In this document: piece after piece, positions 51,101 through 61,340 of the stretch
Layout: each line of letters begins with the position of its first letter
Position numbering within the stretch: position 1 is the stretch's first letter
DNA from: Gymnorhina tibicen
Taxonomy: Eukaryota > Chordata > Aves > Passeriformes > Artamidae
Length of the DNA stretch: 64,000 nucleotides
Direction: 5' to 3'
Assembly: GCA_013399875.1 (NCBI GenBank)
Contig: VXAZ01001670.1
Coordinates: 1,745,025 to 1,809,024, forward strand
Made by a program: the position numbers and the translations under genes
Notes under the pieces: generated by a model
What the model saw: only the letters and a program-made list of their open reading frames with translations
What the model was told of the DNA's origin: nothing
Databases searched by the model: none

Positions 51101-53464
51101 CCATCCTTGCATCATCCTAGGGCTGTCTCCCTGCCAGCATAGTCCCTAGTGTAAACTCTAACACCAGCAGAGCTACTGAATTTTGCAGGGGCTACCATTA
51201 TACCCAAGAAACTACTCTGGTAACTAGGAATCCATGAGAAATAGGCTTGGCCCAGCCATTTCTAAACTGTATGCCTTTCACAAGGACTCAGGAAAGGAAG
51301 AACCATTGCAATCTCTGCAATGGCTGCAAACCAGCTGAGGCTTTGTCATATCTGCACTGGCTGATGCATAAGTAGCTGGCTGAGCTGCCTCACAGACTCC
51401 ATTGCATTGATAATGTCGCAAAAAACCAGCTTTCAGTGTCTGGAGGATCTGGCCCATATGTCTGTGTGTGCATATGCAGATGCATTTGATGTCAGTGAAT
51501 GTCCCCTGCTCCCTGCAAAGGTCACTTTGTCTGATATTTTTCATTTGCTTCAGAATAAAGCAGCCTCGAGAATGTAATGAAGGAAATGAGGTCTGAAATT
51601 TGTTTCCTAACATCCATGAATTGCAGCACCGAGCTAGGGGGAAAGCATTCAAATCCCTCTCTGCCCTCTTGGATAGAATTCTGTTTGTAGCTCTGTAATA
51701 ATCAGCAGACATCAGTGTCTGCTACAACTGAGTATTTTTGGTATCTAATTGGCACTTAGATACTAATGTGATAGGAGCTTTAGAAATAGCTAAAGCAGAT
51801 AAATATTGCTTCTTTCCCTGTGTGTATGTCTGTTATCGTCTGTGTGAAGCTGTGTATTAATGTGAAAAATTCCCTATTGATTTTAATGGAATGCATCTCT
51901 CTGCAGAGAATTTGCTTCATTCAAAGCTGCAGTAATGTATAGAAGGGATAAATTTTTTGTGTGTGCTGTGAACATCTAGAACAAATTCCCAAAGTATTAT
52001 TTGTGCAGAAACTGTGAATGCTCCCAGCTTGCAAATGAAGTCAAACCCCTGTTAATGTTTACAGTAAAACAGCTGTTCTCAGCATTTCTCCCTGAGCTTC
52101 AGCTACTTTAGCTCTACCATACTCAGCCTTACATCATAGCAGCTGCAATAATAAGAGGCTGAAAGAGGTCAGAAGCAGCCAGTCCTGCTAAACCACACCT
52201 TTGTTTAAAAGAGATTTTGGATTGTAAAATATCTGAATTGCTAAATTTTTCAGCCTGACTGGACTCCATGCATGGGCTGGGTCTTCAAAGACCTAGCTCA
52301 CCAAAAGCTCATAGGCACTGAGAGTAAAGCAGAACACAGGCTCTTTATACATTTTCCTGGGAAACTTTCTGTAGATCCAGACTGGGAAATGTTCCAAGGC
52401 TTCACAGAACTAAAGATAACAGTAATAAAAAATTGGACTGGAGCACACTGACTTTTAAATGAAATAGCTGAGCCTAGTACAGTTGCGTGGCAAAGCCTTG
52501 ATAATTTGTGCAGCAAGACTTTATTAATTTACACAAATAAAAGTAAGATCACTACAGATTACTGAATTTTAACAATTAGCAGGTATGTAAACAAGCAACA
52601 TTTTAGGAAAAGAAAAAAAGCATCAGCATGTAGGTTGCTTTCAAGACTATAGTTTCTTTGTAAATATTTATGATTGCTTGAATAATAAATGCTACTGGAT
52701 ATGTTTCATAAAAATAATTAGGTGTTAGCAGAATGTAAAATAGACTATTGCCCTGCTCAGTCTTCTTTTCAGAAAAGAGAAGGCATAATTTTTGTGCTAA
52801 GTATGAAGTGTAACGTCGATTGAGTTTCTGCAGTGTCTACACTGTAGAAATACATAAATAGATAGGAATTTAAAGTAAATTTTAGAACGTTTTAACATTA
52901 GATGTCCTACAGGTGATTTACTGAAACCTTTTCTGCTGAGTAGCAGAGATATGCGGTTTTTAGCACCTTAGAGAAAATGTGTTTGTTGCTGTTTTATTGC
53001 ACTACATAGGAGTTGGATAATATACGTCATTTTTATTTTACTGACAATGACAATTTGAAAATCAAAGTAAGAAAAAGGTAAGATTTGTACACTTGAAAAA
53101 AATTCCAAAGAAATGTATAGGTACAAGGGCTTATTTTAGCAGCATTTTCACAGTTAAAATCGAGTGTGAACATTGCACTCACATGACAAATACTACCTGT
53201 GACACCAAGAGCAACCTTTACTAGTCTTGTGATTCACAGGGTGATGTCACAGACTGTCAGATGATGTCACTGATGTCCTAGATTATGGCAATAGATTGGG
53301 ACAGAGGGACTGTCACAGCTGGACAGCTTACTGAGTTTAGCAGATTCCACAGCATGTTGCCATCAAAAGGACTTAGTAAGAAATCCCAAATGTGCTTTAC
53401 AGTACAAGAAAGAGAAGAAGAAGTAAGCAAAAGAGGCCACACAGAAGAATTTGTAGATTTCATT

Positions 53465-53502
53465 GATACAGGTACTTTTAGTTGATACAGATACTTTTAA
53501 TT
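53465..53502 (+). repeat. Tandem duplication, 19-bp unit x2
   Basis: gatacaggtacttttagtt followed by gatacagatacttttaatt, differing at two positions. A related gatac-containing stretch follows near 53,525. Confidence 0.8.
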
Positions 53503-54982
53503 CAGAGGGAATTGCAGATTCCATTGATACATTGCAAAGACAGTGCAATGGAAATTACTGGGTAAAATTGTAATAAATTGGACCATAGCTTCAGTTATGA
53601 CTCAAAATGATGGTGCATTACCTGTCTTGAAATAATTCTTTGAGATTCTGATGATTTCAGGGTGTAGTTCTACGAGGTATTGACCAGCACAATAAAATAC
53701 ATACCCTTTCTTGAAGAGTATAGAGGCTAAATGTACAAGGACTATGAACAGTAGTAACATGAGATGTCATATTCAAGCAAATTATTTAAAGTAACCATAG
53801 GTACAAATGGTAGCTCCATGCTTTTATCACAAAATCATGTACTGTCTGGGGAAGAACCGAAGAACACCTGCCCCCAAAAAAGCAATTTTGTGTGCCTTCA
53901 TATTTATATTTTTATGTATACATCTATAATATGTACATATATATTTTGTATACATAATTTAACACCGAGTGCTTTTAAACTATGCACATATCAATAACAT
54001 AAACCTTTTGTAACTACACACCTGAGCTAAATATTACTTAGCAGTGTGCATTTTTCTTTGAGTTTCACTGGTGCATTCAAAGCATGATCAGTTTGTTTCT
54101 TTTGGCATAAATTGTCACCTGAACCCCTGAATAAAAACATTGCTTCTACTCTGTCATACAGAGAGAATATATTCTGACTCTCTTGCTCTAGATACTAATA
54201 TATCTGTCACATTTGAAAAGGCAACAGTTAAATACAAGTTTCTGCTGTCAGAAATGCAGCAGTTAAACACTAAATGATATCTATAGGATTAAGATCCAAG
54301 TACTTTACAAGAAATCTATACGCAGTTCTTTCCACATTTCTTCTGTATCCCCTATCATAGACTATGGAAGATAATTTAAGAAGAGCTCTAGTATGTGTGC
54401 TTATCTCATTATCTCCATTTTCAGGTAAGTGGAGCAAACAATATCACCCTAGCAGATTTGTAGCAAAATAGTACACATTCCTCTATGCTAAAGGAATGAA
54501 AAAAGCAGGATTGAGCCCAGAATGGGGGCAGAGGGAGAGAGACAGGAGGGTTTTTTAAAAGAGTTTTCTGAATAATCAGGAAATCCAGTGAGACAAACAG
54601 AACGTGTAGAGAGCAAGCCAGAATTATCAAATTACCATGACAACCATAGGCAAGAACCCAGAGAGAATCAGGTAAAGATATTACAGTAGAATTACAGTTA
54701 ACTTCACACTTATTTATTAAAAAAAAATCCCAAGCAATCAGGAAGAAATATTTCCTTTGGCCTAGCTCACTGTTGTGCAAAGGCTTGTGAAATTTGTGTT
54801 TGTAATTTTGAAATTGCTTCATAAATGCATACAGGTAGCTTTTATCATGATTTGAATATGCTGATTGTTTTAACCAGCAGGATTTGATGTCAGATACAAA
54901 ACTCAGAATCACATATGATTTAATTTGTTTGAAAACATAAGCTAAAAGAGAATTCAGAAAAGGTAAAGGGGGTGTGTGGGTA

Positions 54983-54998
54983 TGTGTGTATACACACA
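54983..54998. repeat. 16-bp perfect palindrome
   Basis: TGTGTGTATACACACA, followed closely by acacttaaagtgt, another small inverted repeat. A TG/CA microsatellite derivative capable of cruciform pairing. Confidence 0.7.
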
Positions 54999-55828
54999 CT
55001 TAAAGTGTGTATTTCTCTGTTACTCCTAAAAAATTCTCTCTTGTATGTTTTTCAAATAACTATTTTCTTCATTCAAACCTTTGATTAACACATCCACAAT
55101 CAAAAAGCTTTAAAACTGAATACAGTAAAAAAATAAGTAAAACCAAAGTGAAGTGAAACTCCAATAAGTAAGAGTGGTGGTGTTTATTTTAAAAAGCTAC
55201 AGGTTAACCAGCAGGTGGTTAACCAGATTATCTGTTGAATATGGCTTGAAATTCTGTTTATTCATTTTTAATGTTTCATTTCATATAATACTGTTCACAT
55301 ATATTGGAAAGATACAAGTATACAGTTCTGAAAGGCAGAGACCCATGTTTAGAGAAGGAAGGGAGGATTTGTTCACACGGGGGGTGGTTGATTTTTTTCC
55401 CCAGTTTTGAACAAAGCTCTCCGACTGCTAACACTTGAGTATATAAGCAAAATTCTCCCAGTGCTTTGTCTTTCCTGTTTTATGCCAGTCTCTGAATGCA
55501 TACTGCGTTTTACATGTGCCTGTAAACATAGATACGTGCCCATACTGATCTTTTTAAATGCTGCCCTGAAGTTTGCTGCGTGGTCAGGGAGAGCAGTGAT
55601 GCACTCCATTGTTCCCTGCTATGATGTCATGCTCAGACTTCGCCTTGGTTAAACAGAATTCAGCTTACTGGACTGCAGCAAAATGTCTTTAGGGAAGACA
55701 AATCTACTGCTGTGGCAGAGATGGAAAGAAATAACGTGGAAAAAAAAGACAACATAGGGAAAAGAGTATAAATTTTGACTAAAATATTTGCTGCCTTTAT
55801 TTTTCTCTACGCCTTTACAGAAGTAGAT

Positions 55829-55870
55829 ATGCACACTCATCTATGCACACTCATCTATACACACACTCAA
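55829..55870 (+). repeat. Short tandem repeat, 14-bp unit
   Basis: atgcacactcatct occurs twice in tandem and is followed by a degraded third copy (atacacacactcaa). Confidence 0.75.
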
Positions 55871-56292
55871 ACTGTGCATAGCTCAAGGGTGTGTTTATTT
55901 TAATCTTGGGAACTAGGACAAGCCGAGATTCACTCTCATCAGTGATGACTTGCATCATCACTAAGGTTGCTCTTAAACATGCAGTCTTATATCACAGTGT
56001 TCATTCTTTTCACTCACATTAACCACACATGGAGTCCACATAATGGGTCTAAACCTGCTAGCTGTCCACTGATGTTAATGAGAGCTAAAGACATCGGGCA
56101 TGCTACAACATACAGTGGTGAATTAATTCATTTCCACAGCATCTGAAAACTGTATGTGGGGACAGTGAGGAGAGGAAAGAGGATGGCCTTTTAATTATGT
56201 TCGGAGATCCTGAGCTAGAAGAGAAATCTGAAGGGACTGAGTGGGGAGAAGGAGGTCTTTCCTTCTCCCTCCCTCCCTTCCTCCCGGCCTTC

Positions 56293-56312
56293 AAAAAAAA
56301 AAAAAAAAAAAA
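56293..56312 (+). repeat. A20 homopolymer
   Basis: Run of 20 A after a C/T-rich tract (ccctccctcccttcc region). It could be a decayed retroposed tail, but no retroposon body is recognisable before it. Confidence 0.8.
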
Positions 56313-56483
56313 CCCAACCCTGAGGCCATTCCTTCCCGAATAGGGACAGTTGGCAGGTATGTGTTAATCTTGTTCCCAGCACTTCGGAGGAGCCACGCAC
56401 AGAGGCTCACCCTGTCTTTTCAAATCAGTGCTTCCTGTCCTTCAAGAGTTAACCTTCTCTAGAACATTTATTTCACCATCTCA

Positions 56484-56503
56484 GAGAGAGAAAAAAAAAA
56501 CCA

Positions 56504-56534
<31 letters not shown>

Positions 56535-56581
56535 CCCAACAAAAAAAAACCCTAAACCCAAAAAACCCCTAAACCCAAACC
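56484..56581 (+). repeat. Compound low-complexity tract: A-run, CT, CA, then A/CCC repeats
   Basis: A-run, then ctctctctc and (CA)7-like acacacacacac, then irregular AAACCC units including two CCCTAAACCC blocks. Simple-sequence expansion. The resemblance to telomere repeat is weak. Confidence 0.75.
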
Positions 56582-56589
56582 TGCAGAGC

Positions 56590-56960
56590 TGAGAGGCTGC
56601 AGATCACAAGGCCATTCTGATAGCCTCCTGTCCCCATGGCAACAGCAACGGCATTTATCAGTTCCTTATGAGAGCAGGCACAGCAAATCTGCATTGCACA
56701 TGGCAGCCTTCCAGCCTTTCAAATGAAAGAGCACTTTGAACTGCTGCCAAGTGTGGAAGGAGCAGAGCTGTCAGGACTGCTTAATGCTGGCAGTTTGTAC
56801 TTGGGAGCCTTTCAGTTCCCAGAATCCTTCAGCCATGGCAGCCTGCCAGGTACTTAGCGGAAGCTAAAAACTAACCCCCAGACCATTCACTGCAGTGCAC
56901 TCAAAATTTTCCACATGTACCATGTCACAAGTGCAGACTGTACAATGAAAGCAAACGCCT
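56590..56960. promoter_or_regulatory. Candidate enhancer with RFX-type half site
   Basis: Abrupt change from simple repeats to balanced-composition sequence lacking repeats. It contains CCATGGCAAC (56,634-56,643), a half of the RFX X-box. Just beyond the right edge, ggattagctgg near 57,010 has an OTX/PITX-type GGATTA core. Motif content is suggestive only. Confidence 0.3.
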
Positions 56961-57452
56961 TCTGCTTGGGATTCTAATTTTATTAATAATCTAGGAAAAA
57001 GCAATCAGGGATTAGCTGGCTGACAGCACTACGGTATAGCCACTGTTTATAACTCGGGGTGTGTATGTCAAATATGTATTTCGTCCCTTAGAAATAGAAT
57101 TAGCTCAGACAACAGGGGCTGCACAGCCCTAAATCTACATGCAGTACCTGAATGTGGGGAGATTGGTGTCAGCAGAAGGGAGAGGGTGGTTATTTACAGT
57201 GGAGTATTTTTTAGCAGTCATTATCAAATGCACAGCAGTGAGATGTGAAACAGAAAAATAAGATAGTACTGCTGTCTGGTAACTATTTTTTGCCCTTACG
57301 CTCTGCCTTTTGATGACATTGTGAGAATCTCGGAAACTGTCTGATAAATGTAGCAGAGATACATGGCTCTTGGTGGGTTTCCTTTCAATGGTGAGTTTTC
57401 ATGTGAACTTTTTATTGTTTTGCATTACCCAAAGCACAAGGGCTTCTATTGG

Positions 57453-57577
57453 CAGAGGAAACAAATTGGCACAGTTCTGCTTTTTTTTTTTTTTTTTTTT
57501 TTTTTTTCTGCACNCAGAGGAAAAAAAATGGCTCTGTTTTGTTTTTTTTTTTTTTTTTTTTTTTTTTTAATCTGCAC
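57453..57577 (+). repeat. Near-duplicate unit pair with T27 tracts around a single N
   Basis: Left unit: cagaggaaacaaattggcac, agttctgc, T27 (57,481-57,507), ctgcac. Right unit after N57514: cagaggaaaaaaaatggctc, tgttttg, T27 (57,542-57,568), aatctgcac. Same layout, near-equal lengths, same T count. Probably a contig-end overlap written twice rather than a biological duplication. Confidence 0.75.
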
Positions 57578-57580
57578 TGA

Positions 57581-58530
57581 GATCAAGGGCAAGGGCTTCA
57601 TTTTCCAGCACTAGTCATAAGCCTTTAGCACAAATAGAATGAAAATTGTCTGTCGCTCAGGCAGTTGGACAGAGTTCAGGAAAACTATGTCTGGCACTAA
57701 TTCCAAAGGGAGGAAGGTTTGGTTCAATCCAGCATCATTAATTTCAGTAAACTGTTTTCACTAGTCTATATCCCACTGTTCAAGAGCTATTTATTATCTT
57801 TTACTAAATAATGTCTTTTGGAGAACAGAGTAATGAAAAATACCTGATATTACTTACCTGCATATGTATACTGTCACATGTATGTGTACATATAAATAGA
57901 TATGGTATACATGGACGTATTCTCATTTTTTTTACTTTTCTGTTTTTCTGAACAATTGCTTGTTTCTTACCTTGCCTTCCCACTACAAAACATTTATAAC
58001 GCCAAATATAAAATAGTAAAAATAGCCCAGAAGGCAAAAGAGAGATATATGAAAAAAACCCTGGAGCAAAGACAATCTCCACAAATTTGTGAGTTTCACC
58101 AAAAAAACCAAGGAAATGTAGTGCCTCTTTTTCAGCTTGCAGCTATCTTTGGCTGCTGCTTGAAGATTTGACTTAATTCACCCAGGCAGTAGTGTCTAAA
58201 AGTAATACACCAAGACAGTTAATTTTGGCACCTAGTCTCCCTTAGGAATTTTACCAACAGTCTTTGTAAAGAAAGTAAATGATCTTTTTTTCCCTCTTGA
58301 TTTCTCCCCATAGCTCATCTTGATATGTGCTAATAAAAGAAACTGCCCCCACACCCCCCTTCTATTCTCACCATTATCCTCTGTCCATACCATCCTTATT
58401 TCAATAACAATATTAATCAGCATTTGTAACATGGTCTTGGAGAAAAAGTGGGTTTGGTCTTTTCAAATGGCCTAGTTACAGAGGAAAAGGAGGTTATGCT
58501 GTGTGAAGTAACTTAAGATAGTGTCAGGGG
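57581..58530. other. Intergenic, nothing recognised
   Basis: AT-rich sequence with no recognisable gene or repeat. Confidence 0.5.
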
Positions 58531-58531
58531 T

Positions 58532-58583
<52 letters not shown>

Positions 58584-58736
58584 TTTCTTTCTTTCTTTCT
58601 TTCCTTCCTTCCTTCTTTCTTTCTTTCTNTTCCTTCCTTCCTTCCTTCCTTCCTTCCTTCCTTCCTTCCTTCCTTCCTTCCTTCCTTCCTTCCTTCCTTC
58701 TTTCCTTCTTTCTTCCCCCCTTTCCCACCTCCCTCA
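58531..58736 (+). repeat. Pyrimidine microsatellite (TTTC)n then (TTCC)n
   Basis: About 200 bases of pure pyrimidine: TTTC units to about 58,600, mixed units to N58629, then TTCC units to about 58,705 and a degraded end. Open frames on both strands are the repeat itself. True length is uncertain because of the N. Confidence 0.95.
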
Positions 58737-59249
58737 TTTTTTGGAAAACACAGTAAAGTTTTGTTCAATTCTCAAGTGTTATTAATCACTGGTGGAGGCC
58801 AAAAGCAGGGATATTTTTCTTGGCAGCACGTTTTGATAAACAATCTGTGTATGGGGTGAAGGGAGGGAGGAGCCTGTCTTGCTGGTAACTAAGCTAATGT
58901 TTGGCAGATTCTTGACTGTCACGAAAGTGCAAGTGGCTCTCAGTGGGAATAGCCTTAAAAATGTACCGATTCAGTTGATTCATTGTTGTTGATTGTTTAC
59001 TACGTCCACAGGATGTAAGATGAAAACAGTCCAGGGAAAAAGTAAAAATAACAACAGCGGAGGCCCCAGCTCTGCATATCCCAGCCTAAAACACACTGCC
59101 CAGTCGCTAGTCCCTTGCAGAGTGAGCAGAATTAATTATAGGTATCTTATTTTGCACTGTAAGATTTGGCAAAGGTTAATGTGTGGAAATCTAGGCTCCC
59201 AGGCAGGTTTTCGAACCTTAAAAAGAGCTGCAAGAAGATCGGTGTGGGG

Positions 59250-59460
59250 TGGGTCCCAAAGAGGGACCCCTCAGTGCTTGCCGGGGCAGAAGCGAGAGGC
59301 TGGTGCGTCGGGGGACTCGGAGATCTGCCGCGGCTGCACACGTGGGGCGGCGGCGGCCCGGCTGCGGGCAGGGCAGCCCCCGCCCGGCTGCGCCCTCGGC
59401 TCCGCGCTCCAGCACCGATGTGCACATGGGACCGGGAAAAGCAGAGGAAACGAGAGGCAA
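59250..59460. promoter_or_regulatory. Small CpG-rich island
   Basis: About 200 bases of GC-rich, CpG-dense sequence in AT-rich surroundings, with a canonical E-box CACGTG at 59,339-59,344 and ccgcggctgc/ggcggcggcggcccggctgc blocks. It could be the promoter of an unannotated or long non-coding transcript, or an island-type enhancer. Overlapping frames on both strands (163 and 220 codons) are low complexity and unlike any family I recognise. Confidence 0.5.
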
Positions 59461-59989
59461 CGTCCGTTGAGAAATGTGTCTTAAGAAGAGTTCCTAGGTG
59501 GGAAAGCAATAAGCTCTGTATGTCAGCAAGGCTCACTACCTGAAAAATGGTAGGAAAAAAGCCAGAATTATAATGAGATGAGAACTGAAACGATAAACAG
59601 AAACACGTAATTACTCCCATTCTTTGTAACTGAGTGTTTTGACACTTCCTGGCAGCTTCTAGTAGAAGACAATGTTGTTTAACTTTTAATTTGACAAAAT
59701 TATGCAACTTCTTCCTGAAGTGTTTGTGTTTTGATTTGCTGAACACACTCCCTTTACCACCAAGTGCTCTGTTCACTGCTAATCTCTGCATTGTTTTGAA
59801 GCCAGTCATCTGATTGTGACGGATTTTATTTGCTATTCTGAGGTAAATCCATGTAAATTACACTTTCGGGAGTGCACTACCCTTCTCGTTCTTGTATTTT
59901 TTTCCAGCTGTAGCTGCTGTTTTGATCAGTAAAGAAAGAGCCATTTCTGTAGGTGAGTGCCTGCAGAAGGGCCAGCTGCTGTGACTTCC

Positions 59990-60190
59990 GCAGTGATCAG
60001 TGCCAAACTTTGTAAAGCGAGCAGGAAAGAGTTAACATGTTCCCAGGCTGTGAGCATTTAGAGCCAGACCAGACTGTTCATTCCCAAACTGCTGAGATCA
60101 TGGGCTCCTAATTATTATTGCTTGCAAACTTTGGGGCTGTCCTATATTCTGCATAATTAACACTGGACTGCTGATCGACAACCCACAGTA
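59990..60190. promoter_or_regulatory. Candidate conserved non-coding element
   Basis: Homeodomain-like AT cores (cctaattattattgcttgc, gcataattaacactgg) are embedded in non-repetitive, balanced sequence, a texture typical of vertebrate developmental enhancers. No direct evidence of conservation. Confidence 0.25.
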
Positions 60191-60824
60191 CTCCTCTCTC
60201 ATCCGGATCAACGGTAACCCCTGTGTTTTGGGAGCTCCTGTCTGGAAGTGGCACGGAGTAGTGCCTGGGGTGCAGCCAGGCCACCTGGGTTTTGTTGCTT
60301 TGTCCTTCATGGTGTGTTGCATCCTCTGCTTCCCATACCTGCTGGTGGCACTAGGAAAGGTACTGGTCGGCTCCTGCACACTGTTCTGTATGATCATTTT
60401 GATTCCTTCATTTAAAGCAATGCTTTGCCTGCCATTTTATTGTTACACACACCCGTATGTGCATGTGTGTACTTTCAAATAAAGATGGTAATAGAAATAA
60501 AGGGAAAGGTATTATTGGATGGCAGTATTTATCCTAGGACTGAAAGGAAGGAATTAGTAGATTTCATTTCTGCTTGTGAAAATTATACTCTTTGTCCCTT
60601 GGGACTACTGGCAGGTCGTAAACTTTGGGCAATCTCCGCAGAATCCCTAATGCTGCATCCACAGTGCTGACTTGTGTTCCTGCAAAAAAAGCAGTAGCTG
60701 GGTAGCAATTGTTCGCAGCCGCAGCTCCACTCCTCCTTGCACTCCCCTCCATCTCATTAAACAAGCTACTGTTTGGGGGGTTCTTACGCTATTTTTTGTT
60801 TGCTCGCTTCTTTCTTTCAGTTAG

Positions 60825-60940
60825 CCAGATTAGACACCTGAATGGATTCATTGTTTGGGCTTCCTCTTTGCCTCCTCCAAAAGTAATATTAATTCCTGGA
60901 TTATTTCAGAGCTAAATAAACACCAGACGTGTTTAGTGTA
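60825..60940. promoter_or_regulatory. Candidate enhancer with SOX and OTX-type cores
   Basis: ATTGTT (60,850-60,855), taatattaattcc and GGATTA (60,898-60,903) lie within 60 bases of non-repetitive DNA. Motifs are short, so this is suggestive only. Confidence 0.25.
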
Positions 60941-61149
60941 AATCCAGCAAGACCGATCTGGATTGCTCCTGTCCTGCCACTCGCATGGCAAAGAGAAAAG
61001 GCAGAAGGTGAGCAGGAAAGCTTGCTGCTACCCTTGCAAGGACAGTGCTGCCATAGATGGGAGGCTTGTTACACTGCCACCGTTCAATCTATTTTCCCCT
61101 ACCCAGATTAGATTGATACTGACAACTCGTTCCCTGTGAAGGTGCCACG

Positions 61150-61325
61150 ACGTGGCATTTATTTGCATTTACATTGCAGTTCTCTTCATCAATCAGCTTT
61201 GCAGAGATCACTGCTGCTGCTGGCCATATTGTTGCTATGCTGACACTTCATCCTTAAGTGCTGCTTGCGTAATGGTACAGTACGTGCCCATGACCAAAGT
61301 TTAAATCAAAGTTTAATCATTACGG
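61150..61325. promoter_or_regulatory. Candidate enhancer: octamer, PBX/HOX, SOX and TCF-like motifs
   Basis: Octamer ATTTGCAT at 61,161-61,168, PBX/HOX-type ATCAATCA at 61,188-61,195, ATTGTT at 61,228-61,233, then ACCAAAG and ATCAAAG within 61,291-61,311 and a homeodomain-like taatcatta at 61,314-61,322. This dense mix of neural or developmental factor sites lies 2-3 kb from the last CpG island. It is the most enhancer-like stretch in the window, but conservation was not tested. Confidence 0.35.
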
Positions 61326-61340
61326 AAAGACAAACATATT

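Larger units (their letters stand above)
45131..56480. other. Intergenic, nothing large recognised
   Basis: About 11 kb of mainly unique-looking DNA. Open frames, including 192 codons at 54,421-54,999 minus, show no family resemblance. Small local repeats are listed separately. The stretch 51.8-52.3 kb has mixed composition without repeats and might be constrained non-coding DNA, but I have no direct evidence. Confidence 0.45.

Noticed and set aside
53281..53485. Short plus-strand frame with plausible soluble protein composition (66 codons)
   Set aside because: No family match, no splice-site support and an equally long antisense frame. Considered chance.
54421..54999. Minus-strand 192-codon frame
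   Set aside because: Hydrophobic and Phe/Leu-rich translation of AT-rich DNA starting within a TG microsatellite. No splice context, family resemblance or promoter.
56540..56581. Interstitial telomeric repeat
   Set aside because: Units are irregular mixtures of A-runs with CCC and only two CCCTAAACCC blocks; no run of vertebrate CCCTAA units. Better explained as an A/C-rich simple repeat.
58531..58736. CRISPR-like or protein-coding repeat array
   Set aside because: It is a 4-bp microsatellite with no spacers. The Ser/Phe/Leu or Lys/Arg/Glu translations are repeat artefacts.
59147..59809. Minus-strand 220-codon frame overlapping the small CpG island
   Set aside because: The middle is composition-driven (Pro/Arg/Ala), the rest resembles nothing known, and opposite-strand frames of similar length overlap it. 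Chance is more likely.
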